A stretch of DNA of 40,547 bases from JBIOJB01 sp044450465 (GTDB taxonomy: Bacteria > Chloroflexota > Dormibacteria > Dormibacterales > Dormibacteraceae), in assembly GCA_044450465.1 (NCBI GenBank), contig JBIOJB010000011.1, positions 1 through 40,547 on the forward strand. The letters are read 5' to 3'. Of this stretch, positions 31,986 to 40,535 are shown piece after piece. The notes beneath the pieces are model-generated. The model was not told where the DNA came from. It saw only the letters and a list, made by a program, of their open reading frames with translations, and did not search any database. The translations under genes and the position numbers were made by a program. Position 1 is the stretch's first letter, and each line of letters opens with the position of its first letter.

Positions 31986-32135
31986 GGGAACCGGGGGTTC
32001 CCTCTCATCGCGCGGCAAGGCCGCGCTGACTCTCCTTCCCGCCGAGGTGATTGTCTTGATGGACACGCCTCGCCACGCGGGCAGCCGGCAAGGGAGTTGC
32101 GGACCGCCGGAATGAATCCGGCCTATCGGACACGT
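31986..32135. repeat. Tandem repeat, unit B (150 bp)
   Basis: Second unit, directly abutting unit A, roughly nine bases in ten identical by eye. It keeps the same hairpins. Its third one is less perfect (GCCGGA-ATGAA-TCCGGC). Confidence 0.9.
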
Positions 32136-32160
32136 GGGAACCGTGCCCGGTTCCCTCTTA
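32136..32160. repeat. Tandem repeat, partial third unit (hairpin only)
   Basis: Only the first hairpin recurs, now GGGAACCG-TGCC-CGGTTCCC, followed by tctta. It ends one base before the stop of the convergent GH15 gene and could act as its terminator. Confidence 0.8.
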
Positions 32161-32161
32161 T

Positions 32162-34168
32162 CTAAGTCGGGGGCATGGCTCGCGGAGGCGTGGTAGACCG
32201 GCGGATCTGCTCGGCCTTCCGGCACAGGTCGTCGACTGTGACGATGAGCTCCGCGTGTGACCAGGTCAGCGGCGAGACCGAGAGCGGCGCGCCGGTGTTT
32301 GGGTCGAGCTGCTCGGACAGCAGGCCCCCCGGAGTCTGGTGCGCCACCACCCAGTTGATGATGTCGCGCGCCGGCTCTAGGTCGTCGACCTTCTTGGCGG
32401 TCGCGGCGCGCCACTGCGCCAGCCACAAAGTGCACATGAACCAGGGGTTGCCAGGCACCTTTTTCGTGTCCGCGTCGACCTTGAAGTAGTAGTCGTCGAC
32501 GTACCGGGCAATCCCGCCGGTCGCCGCTTTGTTCGCCAGCTGGTCAGCGATCGCCAGCATCGTGGCGGCGATCCTCGGCTCGTCGGGAGGGTACAAGCCA
32601 AATCGCCAGAGTCCGTAGATCGAGCTGTCGAGGACGAGGTCCATCGTCATCATCCCGTCGTCCTCGACGATGACCCGGCGCACGAACCGGTTCAGGTCGT
32701 TGCTGTACATGTGCTTGTCGACCGCCTCGTGGAGCTTGTCCGCCGCGTCCCGATACCGCACGTAGGCCGCGACGTCGCCGAAGAGGTCCGCGAAGTTGCG
32801 GGCGGCGTCGAGGCCGGCCCAAACCGCGCCGACCGTGAAGGCGTGCACGCCCCATCGCTCCTCCCAGAGATCCCATGAAGGCTGGGGCAGGCCATTGCGC
32901 TCGTCGATGTACGAGACCATCCAGTCGGCCGCCGGCACCACCAGCGTGGTGTAGAGGCTGACGACGAAATCGAGGTTCCCGTGCAGGCGGTAGTGCTGCC
33001 AAAGAGCCCACAGAACCAGTCCGGTCTCGTCTTCCTGTATCGGCAGGCAGCGCCGGCCGTGCGCGTCGACCCAGGGAAGCCACGAGCTGCCGGGCCGGCC
33101 GTACGGCGTGTATTTGTGCAGAAAGAAGCCTTCCGGTGTGAGCGCTTGCTGGCAGAACGTGAAGAACTGCCGGGTCACGTCCTCGTGGTCGGCCCGGTCC
33201 AGGGCGTTGGCCACGAGCGCCCCGTCGCGCGGCCACGAGTACGCGTAGGTGTCCCGGGCGAACTTGGTGATGTCGAAATCGGTTGAAGCGATGATCGCGC
33301 CCCGGTTGTCCACCTGGGTTCGTGCCGTCAGGACGCTGCGCCTGTACAGGTGCATGCCTTCCTGCCCGATCTCGGCCTCGATGTGCCGGTGGTCCTTCTC
33401 GGCCCAGACCTGCCAGTAGGTGAGCGTTCTGCCGTGGTAGGTGTCCGGCCCCCGGTTGACGATCAGATCCTGCCCGAACGTCGTGACGTCGCCAAGCTGT
33501 CGCCCCATGCACAGCCAGTGGCTCACCGAGCGGGTCTCGCCGGGACCGGCCGAGGCGAAATCGAATCCGACCGTGCAGTCGACCGAGCCCTGCTCGATCG
33601 GATTCCGGCCGAGCGTTCCGTCCTCCGCGTCGACCCAGGTCCCGGCCGAGCCGTTTCCCTTCTTTCCGTTCGCCCAGGTGTCGATGCCGAACTCTGGGCC
33701 GCTGTGACCGCCGATCAGGAAGTAGCGGTCCGCCTTATAGGCGATGACGCTGCGGTGGCGAGGATCGTAGGCGACGGTGTTGCCGATGTCAGAGCCTTCG
33801 ATGTACCAGTCGTAGTGAATGAAGACGCGAGCGGTGGTGAAACCGGATGCCGACGTGATCTCGACATTCCTTATGAACCAGTTGCGCGCGAGATCGACGA
33901 AATCCTCGAAATGGACTGAGATGCCGAGGCCCGCGTGCTTGAGCGTGACGTCGGTGACGAGCGAGTGTTCTGCGTAGCCGAGCTTGCGTTCCCACGCCGG
34001 GTCGGTGAGCCAGGCGAACCTGCCGTCGACGAAGAACCCCGTCCGGCAGACGTTGCCCATGGTCTGGTTGGCGTCTCCGACTCTCGGGAAGTACAGGTCG
34101 CGAACCGAGTAGTTGGAGTCGAAGCCGACCAGCACGTTTCCGTTTCCGATGACGATGCTTCTCGGCAC
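32162..34168 (-). CDS. Glycoside hydrolase family 15 protein (glucoamylase/trehalase-like)
   Basis: This 668-residue protein has the two-domain GH15 layout. An N-terminal beta-sandwich (about 1-280, starting IVIGNGNVLVGFDSNYSVRDLYFPRVG) is followed by an (alpha/alpha)6 barrel from FARDTYAYSWPRDG. The catalytic acid is E436 or E437 in SWDLWEERWG and the base is E618 in GGLLSEQLDP, both intact. Bacterial members cut glucose from alpha-glucans or hydrolyse trehalose; which one is not visible. No signal peptide, so a cytosolic enzyme. TAGGAT lies 24 bases before the ATG, and there is no clear ribosome site. Confidence 0.92.
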   Translation of the reverse strand: MPRSIVIGNGNVLVGFDSNYSVRDLYFPRVGDANQTMGNVCRTGFFVDGRFAWLTDPAWERKLGYAEHSLVTDVTLKHAGLGISVHFEDFVDLARNWFIRNVEITSASGFTTARVFIHYDWYIEGSDIGNTVAYDPRHRSVIAYKADRYFLIGGHSGPEFGIDTWANGKKGNGSAGTWVDAEDGTLGRNPIEQGSVDCTVGFDFASAGPGETRSVSHWLCMGRQLGDVTTFGQDLIVNRGPDTYHGRTLTYWQVWAEKDHRHIEAEIGQEGMHLYRRSVLTARTQVDNRGAIIASTDFDITKFARDTYAYSWPRDGALVANALDRADHEDVTRQFFTFCQQALTPEGFFLHKYTPYGRPGSSWLPWVDAHGRRCLPIQEDETGLVLWALWQHYRLHGNLDFVVSLYTTLVVPAADWMVSYIDERNGLPQPSWDLWEERWGVHAFTVGAVWAGLDAARNFADLFGDVAAYVRYRDAADKLHEAVDKHMYSNDLNRFVRRVIVEDDGMMTMDLVLDSSIYGLWRFGLYPPDEPRIAATMLAIADQLANKAATGGIARYVDDYYFKVDADTKKVPGNPWFMCTLWLAQWRAATAKKVDDLEPARDIINWVVAHQTPGGLLSEQLDPNTGAPLSVSPLTWSHAELIVTVDDLCRKAEQIRRSTTPPRAMPPT

Positions 34169-34283
34169 TTCTGGCCCGCAATCCTAGAAGAAGCGCCGGC
34201 GAGAACAGCCTCCTCTCTAAAATCGAGCGATCACGACTGACGAGGGCTCAGGCGCTACGGAGCGTTTCGATCCGGCTATTCGG

Positions 34284-34784
34284 GTGATCGCTTCCGCGAA
34301 AAGACGCCGGACGGTGTCCGCCAGGTTGCGGGCCGGAGTGCTCGAGCTCCTGGTTCCGGCGTCAATGCCCCATCGCGAGCGGGAGCATTGGGCAGAGGTG
34401 ATGCGACGGAGGCTCGAAAGGCGCCGAGCGCTGACCCGGCCGTCAGACCAGCGCCTGCAGCAGCGTGCTCACGCCCTCAACCTCAAGCTGTTTGGCGGGC
34501 GACTTCGATGGTCGTCGATCGGCTACGCCGAGATGAATCACCTCTGGGGCAGCTGCACGTTCACGGAGGGATCGATCCGGATCTCCAGGCGCGCGGCGAG
34601 CCTGCCCGAATGGGTGATCGACTATCTGCTCGTCCATGAGATGGCGCACCTCGAGCACAGCTCGCATGGAGCGGCATTTCACGAGATGGAGAATCTGTAC
34701 CCGCTGGCCGAGCGCGCGCGCGGATACCTGATGGCAATCGATAGCACGGGGGAGGCAGGCCTCCCCCGTGGAACCCCCTCCTAG
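34284..34784 (+). CDS. YgjP-like (DUF45) zinc metallopeptidase
   Basis: This 166-residue protein is of the YgjP/DUF45 (WLM-related) group. It has the active-site helix H118-E119-M-A-H122 and the third ligand region HSSHGAAFHEM (H128). Before it come the signature WGSCTFTEGSIRISRR and LPEWVIDYLLVHE. The N-terminal KRRRTVSARL also fits, though it starts shorter than most. The only start in the open stretch is GTG 34284, with a stop at 34218. Members are soluble proteases or putative repair-related enzymes of unknown target. The last codons lie inside a strong hairpin. Confidence 0.85.
   Translation: MIASAKRRRTVSARLRAGVLELLVPASMPHREREHWAEVMRRRLERRRALTRPSDQRLQQRAHALNLKLFGGRLRWSSIGYAEMNHLWGSCTFTEGSIRISRRAASLPEWVIDYLLVHEMAHLEHSSHGAAFHEMENLYPLAERARGYLMAIDSTGEAGLPRGTPS
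34745..34770. terminator. Strong GC hairpin overlapping the 3' end of the YgjP-like gene
   Basis: CACGGGGGAGGC and its exact complement are split by only two bases, so the real loop is larger. It lies inside the last codons and has no T-run. It may terminate either convergent gene. Confidence 0.5.
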
Positions 34785-34829
34785 GGGCACCACGCCCGGA
34801 GGCGTTCGGAAGGTGGAACGCGCAGATGT

Positions 34830-34850
34830 CGGCCGGAATGAATCCGGCCG
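34830..34850. repeat. Dispersed palindrome shared with the 31.8-kb repeats
   Basis: CGGCCGGA-ATGAA-TCCGGCCG, the same hairpin (down to the ATGAA/GTGAA loop) as in the tandem repeat units. It is flanked by two copies of GGGGCACCACGC (34784-34795 and 34850-34861), 66 bases apart. The 84-base space between the two convergent genes holds nothing else. Confidence 0.75.
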
Positions 34851-34868
34851 GGGCACCACGCGAGGTCC

Positions 34869-35906
34869 TTACGGGGTCAGGACGATCTTCGTCGCTTCGT
34901 GGGCGTCGAACATCCGATACGCCTCTGCCGCATCCGCGAGCTTCATGCGGTGGCTGATGATCGCCTCGGGCTTCAGCCGACCCGCCGCGATCAGGTCGAG
35001 CAGCGGCCGCATGTAGGCCTGCACGTTGCACCACCCGGCGCGGAAGGTGAGCGATTTGAGCCACATCCGCATGTAGGGGAAGTCGCCCAGAACCGAGCTC
35101 GGCACGCCGACCATCGAGATGGTTCCACCACCTCGCACGCAGTGAATTGCGGTGTCGATGGCGGTTGGAAGGCCGACGCACTCGATGCTGGAGTCAGCCC
35201 CGACCCCGCCGGTGTGGCTTTCGATCGCCTCCACCGGGTGCACCTGCGATGCGTTGATCGGAATTCCCCCGAGGTCCATCGCGGTCTCCAGCCGCGCGTC
35301 GACCATGTCGACGACGAAAACGCGGGCCGGGCCGAAGAGCTGGGCGCACATGGTTGCCATCAGGCCGACCGGGCCGGCGCCGACGACCGCCACCGTGTCC
35401 CCCGGCTGAATCCCCGCTCGCTCCGCGCCAAAAAAGCCCGTGGCGAGGATGTCGCCGACGAATATCGCCTGCTCGTCCGTCATAGCGGCAGGGATCTGCT
35501 CCATCGAGTGGTCCGCCATTGGCACCACCACGTACTCCGCCTGACCACCGCCGAGGCCGCCGAAGTACTCGCCGTGGCCAAACGTGGCCTTCTCGACGCA
35601 CTGGCTGAACCAACCCTTGCGGCACAGAGCGCAGTGACCGCAGGACGTGAAGAAGCTTGCCACCACACGGTCGCCTGGCTTGAAGCGCTTGACCTCCGAT
35701 CCCACGGCTTCCACGACGCCGACGAACTCGTGGCCCAGAACCGCACCCTGGTTCATCGGGGTGTGGCCGTGAAAGATGTGGAGGTCCGACCCGCAAACGG
35801 ACCCGAGTGTCACCTTGATCAGCGCATCGCCCGACGCCTGGATGCTCGGCTTGGGCACGTCAATGACCTTGACGTCACCCTCTGCCCGATACGTGAGCGC
35901 TTTCAT
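34869..35906 (-). CDS. Zinc-dependent alcohol dehydrogenase family protein
   Basis: This is a 345-residue medium-chain dehydrogenase. It starts MKALTYRAEGDVKVIDVPKP behind AAGGAGAAGCG, which rules out the longer frame. The catalytic zinc region is GSVCGSDLHIFHG with GHEFVGVVE. The structural zinc cysteines are CGHCALCRKGWFSQC, and the NAD(P) loop is VAVVGAGPVGLMA. The sequence type is close to the TDH/glutathione-independent formaldehyde dehydrogenase-like group. Different enough from the protein at 4720-5709 that they need not share a substrate. The UPF and DUF neighbours give no pathway. Confidence 0.88.
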   Translation of the reverse strand: MKALTYRAEGDVKVIDVPKPSIQASGDALIKVTLGSVCGSDLHIFHGHTPMNQGAVLGHEFVGVVEAVGSEVKRFKPGDRVVASFFTSCGHCALCRKGWFSQCVEKATFGHGEYFGGLGGGQAEYVVVPMADHSMEQIPAAMTDEQAIFVGDILATGFFGAERAGIQPGDTVAVVGAGPVGLMATMCAQLFGPARVFVVDMVDARLETAMDLGGIPINASQVHPVEAIESHTGGVGADSSIECVGLPTAIDTAIHCVRGGGTISMVGVPSSVLGDFPYMRMWLKSLTFRAGWCNVQAYMRPLLDLIAAGRLKPEAIISHRMKLADAAEAYRMFDAHEATKIVLTP

Positions 35907-35942
35907 CGCTTCTCCTTCGATTCTACGATCGGCATGCAAGCC

Positions 35943-36845
35943 CTACTTCTGCCAGGCGGCGAGCAGCCTCTCCAGCTGCTTTGCGTTCTTCACCGAGTAG
36001 TTCGAGTAATTGTTGTTCATGACGGCGTGGACCTCCTTGGCCGAGCGCTCCATCTCACGAATCCGCGGAACCCACTCGGCGAGCTCACCGTCCGCATAGT
36101 CATGGCGAAAACGCAGGTTCGGCGGCGCGCCCTTCAGGTCCCAGGTCTCGTGATTGCGTCCATGGAAGCGAACTACGGCGAGCCTGGACGACGTGACCTC
36201 CGAGACCGGCGGCATGCTCGTTTTGTGCCCCGGTGGGACGTCGACAGCAACGTAAGGGAGATCGCGGGTGCGCAAGAAGGCCAGCGTTCCGTCGACGTGT
36301 CTCGCGTCCAGCCATTCCGGCTTGCGGAACTCGACGGCGATCGGAAATCCGAACATGCGCTCCTGGCACTGCTCGATGTAGGCGAGGGATCGCGACGAAG
36401 GCAGGAACCACGGAGGGAACTGGAAGAAGACGGCGCCCAGCTTGCCTGCGACGCGTAGTGGCTCGAGAGCCGCCCGGAAACGCTCCCAGGACTCGTCCAG
36501 CAGCTCGTCCGGCATGTGTTCGAGGTACAGGTTCTTGTCGCGAAGGTTCTCCGGGAGCTCGTCCCTGATGTCCTTCGGCAGCGCCATGGGCTTGGTGGGG
36601 TGGTTGGTGAAGAGCGAGAAGGACTTCACGTCGAATGTGAACCCCGGCGGGGTCCGCGCGACCCAGAGCTCGGAGTTCTCCGGCTTGGGCATGCCGTAAT
36701 AGGTCGAGTCGACCTCGACCATGGAGAACTGCGTCGCGTAGAAGTTGAGCCGCTCCTCCGACGTCTTGACACCGAGCGGGTAGAAGAGCTTTGAGTCGAT
36801 CAGCGACTTGTCGATCCAGCCGGCGATTCCGCAGCGCACCGTCAC
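35943..36845 (-). CDS. DUF72 (YecE-like) family protein
   Basis: This 300-residue TIM-barrel-like DUF72 protein has VRCGIAGWIDKSL at the N-terminus, then FYATQFSMVEVDSTYYGMP, FTFDVKSFSLFT, LGAVFFQFPPWF, FPIAVEFRKPEWL and YVAVDVPPG. It ends with the family's VHAVMNNNYSNYSVKNAKQL, where the usual motif is FNN. Function is unknown; an Fe-S-related nuclease role has been suggested for some DUF72 proteins, but I see no proof here. GTG 36845 lies 7 bases behind TAGGAT and near AGGA, which favours it over the start at 36863. It is 36 bases downstream of the dehydrogenase gene on the same strand. Confidence 0.88.
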   Translation of the reverse strand: MTVRCGIAGWIDKSLIDSKLFYPLGVKTSEERLNFYATQFSMVEVDSTYYGMPKPENSELWVARTPPGFTFDVKSFSLFTNHPTKPMALPKDIRDELPENLRDKNLYLEHMPDELLDESWERFRAALEPLRVAGKLGAVFFQFPPWFLPSSRSLAYIEQCQERMFGFPIAVEFRKPEWLDARHVDGTLAFLRTRDLPYVAVDVPPGHKTSMPPVSEVTSSRLAVVRFHGRNHETWDLKGAPPNLRFRHDYADGELAEWVPRIREMERSAKEVHAVMNNNYSNYSVKNAKQLERLLAAWQK

Positions 36846-36852
36846 GCCCACG

Positions 36853-36858
36853 ATCCTA
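36853..36858 (-). promoter_or_regulatory. -10 box TAGGAT before the DUF72 gene
   Basis: TAGGAT, seven bases, then GTG 36845. The box doubles as an AGGA ribosome site for the same codon, so both readings support the start. Confidence 0.45.
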
Positions 36859-36883
36859 AACACACCCCGATCGATCCAGCGCT

Positions 36884-39070
36884 ATGATCCGACCGCCCTT
36901 GGGCCGCTACATCCGCTACTGGTACACGTACCGCACCGCGGTCGCGGTCCTGATCGCGCTCCTTTTGACGGCCGGCATCTACGGCCTGTACACGCAGCAG
37001 GTGGCGTGCGACGCGCACAGCGCCTCGTGCGCGATAGACGTCTCTCCTCATCCCGAAGATCGGTTCCTCAGCCAGTTGAACGCCGACCCGAACATCGTCA
37101 TCGTCGGCATCGACGATGCCAGCCTGACGAGGATGCAAACGCACTTCCCGGTGCCCCGAGCCACGTACGCGCAGGCTCTTCAGAGCCTCGAGCAGGCGGG
37201 CGCCGCGGTGGTGGCGTTTGACATCGCGTTCCCCGATCAGAGCTCGTCCGACGGCGAATTTGCCAGCGCGCTGAAGGCCAGCACGATCCCCGTGGTCCTT
37301 GCGTATGGAGGCGAGAACGTCGTCGCGGGACAGGGAGTCGTTATGCAGACCTCTGCTTTGACTGATCCGAAAGGTGTCGACGAGATTCCCCTGAAACAGC
37401 TCTGGTGCTCGGACGCCGACGCGAGCGTCAACACCACGTCGGCCTGCTCGGTTCCGGACAAGAACGTGATTCTGGCGGCAATCGACGTGGTGCACGACTC
37501 CGATGGCGTGCTCCGCCGCGTGCCCATGTTCGTGCAGCCAACCTGCTTCACCGATGGCCGCTGCACGACCCCGACCATCAACAGCCTGAGTTTCGCCGCA
37601 TATCGCGCCTTCACGCTCGGAACCGATTTTCAGACAGGCCCTTCGCTCACCGAATCAGACGGCAAGGCAAGCTTCGGCTCCGCGTGGACCCAGCCTCTGC
37701 CAGTCGACACGACCGGCTCCACGCTGCTCAATTACGCGGGCGGGCCGGGAAACTACGTCAACGGCGGTCAATACCTCTCATTCGGCGACGTGTACGCCGG
37801 TAGCTTCCCGACCGACAAGGTCAAGGGCAAGATCGTGCTGGTGGGCGACTACTACCTGACCGCCGTCCACGACGAGTTCCAGACGCCGGCGAGCCAGGGT
37901 GTGCTGATGGCCGGAGTGGAAATACACGCGAATGCGATCCAGATGCTCCTGGCCGGCCCATCCAGATTCCTGGCGCCCGAGCCGCCCTTGGTGGTCCTGC
38001 TGATCATCCTGGTCCTGGCGGTGACCACCGCCGTCGGAGTCGCCCGGGTGTCGGTGCTCTGGGGTCTGCTCGGCACCGTGCTGGCTCTCGTTGCGTTCAC
38101 TTTCGCCATGGCGTTCGTCGCCACCAACAACAGCTTCGTTCCAGATCTCTTCCACCCTTGGCTGGGCATTGCGATGACGTACTCGGGCGTGACGGCGTAT
38201 CGCTTCCTGTACGAGGACCGCGAGAAGCGCAAGGTGACTGAGCTCTTCGGCCACTACCTCAAGCCGGAGATCGTGGCCGAGCTCGCCAAGGCGCGGTTCG
38301 GGGTGGAAGACATCCTCCGTGGGGGCGAGCGCCGAGACATGTCCCTGCTGTTCGTCGATATCCGCGGATTCACGTCGATGTCGGAGTCGATGGCCGCCGA
38401 CGACGTGGTCGAGGTCGCGCAGATGTACCTCGATCACCTGAGCGGCATCATCTTCACCTGGGACGGCACCATCGACAAATACGTCGGTGATGAGATCGTC
38501 GCCTTCTGGAACGCTCCTCGACTTCAGCCGAATCACGCCCTGCTCGCGATTCGCTGCGCATACGACCTGATCAACCGCGCACCCGAGCTCGAGGAGCGCC
38601 TGATCGCGAAAGGCCTTCCCCCGATCCGCTGGGGCATCGGCATCAACACCGGGCCCGCCGTCGTCGGCAACATCGGCGCGCGCAAGAGGATTCAGTACAC
38701 CGCGCTCGGAGATACGGTGAACACAGCGGCCAGGTTCTGCAGCCACGCTCCGGCATTTCACGTGCTCATCGGCCAGCAGACATACGAGCAGTGCAAGGAC
38801 TACATCGCGGTCGACCTGGTGCCGGGGGTGCAGCTGAAGGGGAAGTCAGCGGAAACGTTCCAGATCTACCAGGTGACTGCCATCAGGCAGACCCCCACCT
38901 CGCCGTGGGTGCAGTTCCCGACCGAGATGGCGACCCAGGCGCACGTGTACTTCACCTCCCAGTACTCTCAGCAGCCCGTGATCGCTGCGGCCGAAGCCGG
39001 TTCCAACGAGATCCTGGTCGGAGAGGCCGCCGAGCAGCGAATGGCTCAGGGGCAGGCGCCGCCCGACTAG
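36884..39070 (+). CDS. CHASE2-domain adenylate cyclase
   Basis: This is a 728-residue transmembrane cyclase. One helix at about 20-40 is followed by an extracytoplasmic CHASE2 sensor (about 50-360) containing IVGIDDASL, AAVVAFDIAFPD and VLVGDYYLTAVHDEF. Three helices follow at about 365-440 and a class III catalytic domain from 485. Catalytic residues are intact: D492 and D536 for metal, K532 and D610 for adenine, N613 and R617. An adenylate cyclase is therefore predicted. CHASE2 ligands are unknown. The start may be ATG 36884 or TTG 36899. It overlaps the kinase gene end by four bases on the other strand. Confidence 0.93.
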   Translation: MIRPPLGRYIRYWYTYRTAVAVLIALLLTAGIYGLYTQQVACDAHSASCAIDVSPHPEDRFLSQLNADPNIVIVGIDDASLTRMQTHFPVPRATYAQALQSLEQAGAAVVAFDIAFPDQSSSDGEFASALKASTIPVVLAYGGENVVAGQGVVMQTSALTDPKGVDEIPLKQLWCSDADASVNTTSACSVPDKNVILAAIDVVHDSDGVLRRVPMFVQPTCFTDGRCTTPTINSLSFAAYRAFTLGTDFQTGPSLTESDGKASFGSAWTQPLPVDTTGSTLLNYAGGPGNYVNGGQYLSFGDVYAGSFPTDKVKGKIVLVGDYYLTAVHDEFQTPASQGVLMAGVEIHANAIQMLLAGPSRFLAPEPPLVVLLIILVLAVTTAVGVARVSVLWGLLGTVLALVAFTFAMAFVATNNSFVPDLFHPWLGIAMTYSGVTAYRFLYEDREKRKVTELFGHYLKPEIVAELAKARFGVEDILRGGERRDMSLLFVDIRGFTSMSESMAADDVVEVAQMYLDHLSGIIFTWDGTIDKYVGDEIVAFWNAPRLQPNHALLAIRCAYDLINRAPELEERLIAKGLPPIRWGIGINTGPAVVGNIGARKRIQYTALGDTVNTAARFCSHAPAFHVLIGQQTYEQCKDYIAVDLVPGVQLKGKSAETFQIYQVTAIRQTPTSPWVQFPTEMATQAHVYFTSQYSQQPVIAAAEAGSNEILVGEAAEQRMAQGQAPPD

Positions 39071-40404
39071 CGGATCGCCCCGAGCGTCATGGCCACCACG
39101 GCAGCCACGACAAGCACCGCGGATACCAGGCCGAGGCACCCGCTCGACGCTTTGACAACGGGTTTGACCGGGGGCGTCGGGTTGTAGACCGGGTTCGGGG
39201 GGGCGGCCATCTCCGGATGGGCGGCGACGACCGCAGGAGGCATGGGCGGCCACGTCGCCGGCTTTGGTGGCTGGGGCGGCGAGAGAGCCATGCGGCTCAG
39301 GTCCACGCCGGGCTCGAGGCTGCGCTGCCAGCCGGGGCAGAGCCTGTCCGCCACCCGCGACATCGCCTCGTCGAACTCGTGTCCCGTCTGGTACCGGTCG
39401 TCGGGGCGCTTGGCCAGAGACTTCAAGATCACCGTCTCCAGCTCGGGATCAAGCCCGGGCCGGTACACCGACGGCGGCTTGGGCGGCGCCTGAACGTGCT
39501 TTGCCATGAGCGTGAACGGACCGTCAGCATCCGAGGACGTGAACGGCGGCTGGCCGACGACCAGCTCGTAGAAGACGATGCCCGCCGAGTACAGGTCGCT
39601 GCGGCCGTCGACCTTGCTGGACGCGACCTGCTCCGGGGACATGTACTGAGGGGTGCCGACCGTGGTCCCGGTCTTGGTCGCGGTGCCGCCTGCGCCGGTG
39701 TCGTCCATCAGGCGGGCGATGCCGAAGTCGGCGACCTTCACGGTGCCCTCGTCCGACAACAGCACGTTCTCCGGTTTCATGTCGCGGTGCACGATTCCGT
39801 GCTTGTGCGCGTATTCGAGCGCCTGCAGGACGGCGTGAATCACGGCGAACACCTGCGGCTGGGGCATCATCCCCTCGTTGATCCGTTCGCGCAGCGATTT
39901 GCCGCGGACGAACTCGAGCACGATGTAGTTGTCTTCGCCGATCAGCTCGAGGTCGTGGACCTGGACGAGGTTCGGGTGGCTCGTGCGGGCCATCACCTGC
40001 GCTTCTTGAAGAAAGCGCTTCAGCGCGACCGGGTCGGCGGCCGCTGACGCGATGAGCTGCTTGATCGCCACCTCACGCCCCAGACCGGGCTGTTCAGCGA
40101 GATAGACCGTGCCCATTCCACCGCGTCCGAGCTCACCTTTGACCCGGTACTTCCCGATATAACGTTCGCCCGGCCCGGCCTCTGGCGTGGCTACCGCCGA
40201 GTACGCGGGGGGCGGGGTGGACGCCGGAGGGACCGGGATGAGCCGCATGGTGGGTGCGTACTCGGGCGGGACCATCGACCCGCCGGCAGGGCCATCTGGC
40301 GCCGCGTGCGCCTGATCGGCCGGCGTCTGCTCGGGAGCCCAGGCGGGTATCTGGGGCGCCGCCTCGCTCGGCGGCGGCTGGTCCGGCTCCCCCGAGTCGG
40401 TCAT
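39067..40404 (-). CDS. Ser/Thr protein kinase with C-terminal membrane anchor
   Basis: This is a 445-residue PknB-type kinase. A Pro/Ala-rich disordered N-terminus (1-80) precedes the kinase domain. ATP loop GELGRGGMGTVY is followed by K115 in VAIKQL, catalytic D208 in HRDMKPEN, DFG at 226-228 and the GTPQYMSPEQ activation segment at 250-260. A Pro-rich linker (about 350-420) ends in a single hydrophobic helix (SAVLVVAAVVAMTLGAI) one residue before the stop. The kinase thus sits in the cytoplasm with no extracellular sensor, unlike PASTA kinases. ATG 40404 lies 10 bases after TAGTCT and replaces a longer start at 40494. Confidence 0.92.
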   Translation of the reverse strand: MTDSGEPDQPPPSEAAPQIPAWAPEQTPADQAHAAPDGPAGGSMVPPEYAPTMRLIPVPPASTPPPAYSAVATPEAGPGERYIGKYRVKGELGRGGMGTVYLAEQPGLGREVAIKQLIASAAADPVALKRFLQEAQVMARTSHPNLVQVHDLELIGEDNYIVLEFVRGKSLRERINEGMMPQPQVFAVIHAVLQALEYAHKHGIVHRDMKPENVLLSDEGTVKVADFGIARLMDDTGAGGTATKTGTTVGTPQYMSPEQVASSKVDGRSDLYSAGIVFYELVVGQPPFTSSDADGPFTLMAKHVQAPPKPPSVYRPGLDPELETVILKSLAKRPDDRYQTGHEFDEAMSRVADRLCPGWQRSLEPGVDLSRMALSPPQPPKPATWPPMPPAVVAAHPEMAAPPNPVYNPTPPVKPVVKASSGCLGLVSAVLVVAAVVAMTLGAIR

Positions 40405-40414
40405 GTCGTGGCCG

Positions 40415-40420
40415 AGACTA
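40415..40420 (-). promoter_or_regulatory. -10 box TAGTCT before the kinase gene
   Basis: TAGTCT stands 10 bases before ATG 40404, leaving a leader of about three bases if transcription begins 7 bases after the box. Confidence 0.35.
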
Positions 40421-40491
40421 GCAGATGGATGGAACCCAGCCTGAACGTTCACATAGTGCCGTCCGACCCTGGTGTTTTCGAAGCTTTGCTT

Positions 40492-40497
40492 CATAAT
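40492..40497 (+). promoter_or_regulatory. Possible -10 box CATAAT for the right-edge gene
   Basis: CATAAT with TG four bases upstream lies 38 bases before ATG 40536. No convincing -35 is visible. Confidence 0.3.
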
Positions 40498-40535
40498 CTG
40501 GCCACAGCCTGTACAGATTCAAGAGGAGATAACCC

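Noticed and set aside
31837..32160. CRISPR array
   Set aside because: Units are about 150 bp, only two full copies, with no short repeat-spacer pattern and no cas genes.
31722..32435. 237-residue minus-strand frame across the tandem repeats
   Set aside because: It joins two neighbouring genes' antisense strands through hairpin repeats. The repeated peptide is only the translated repeat.
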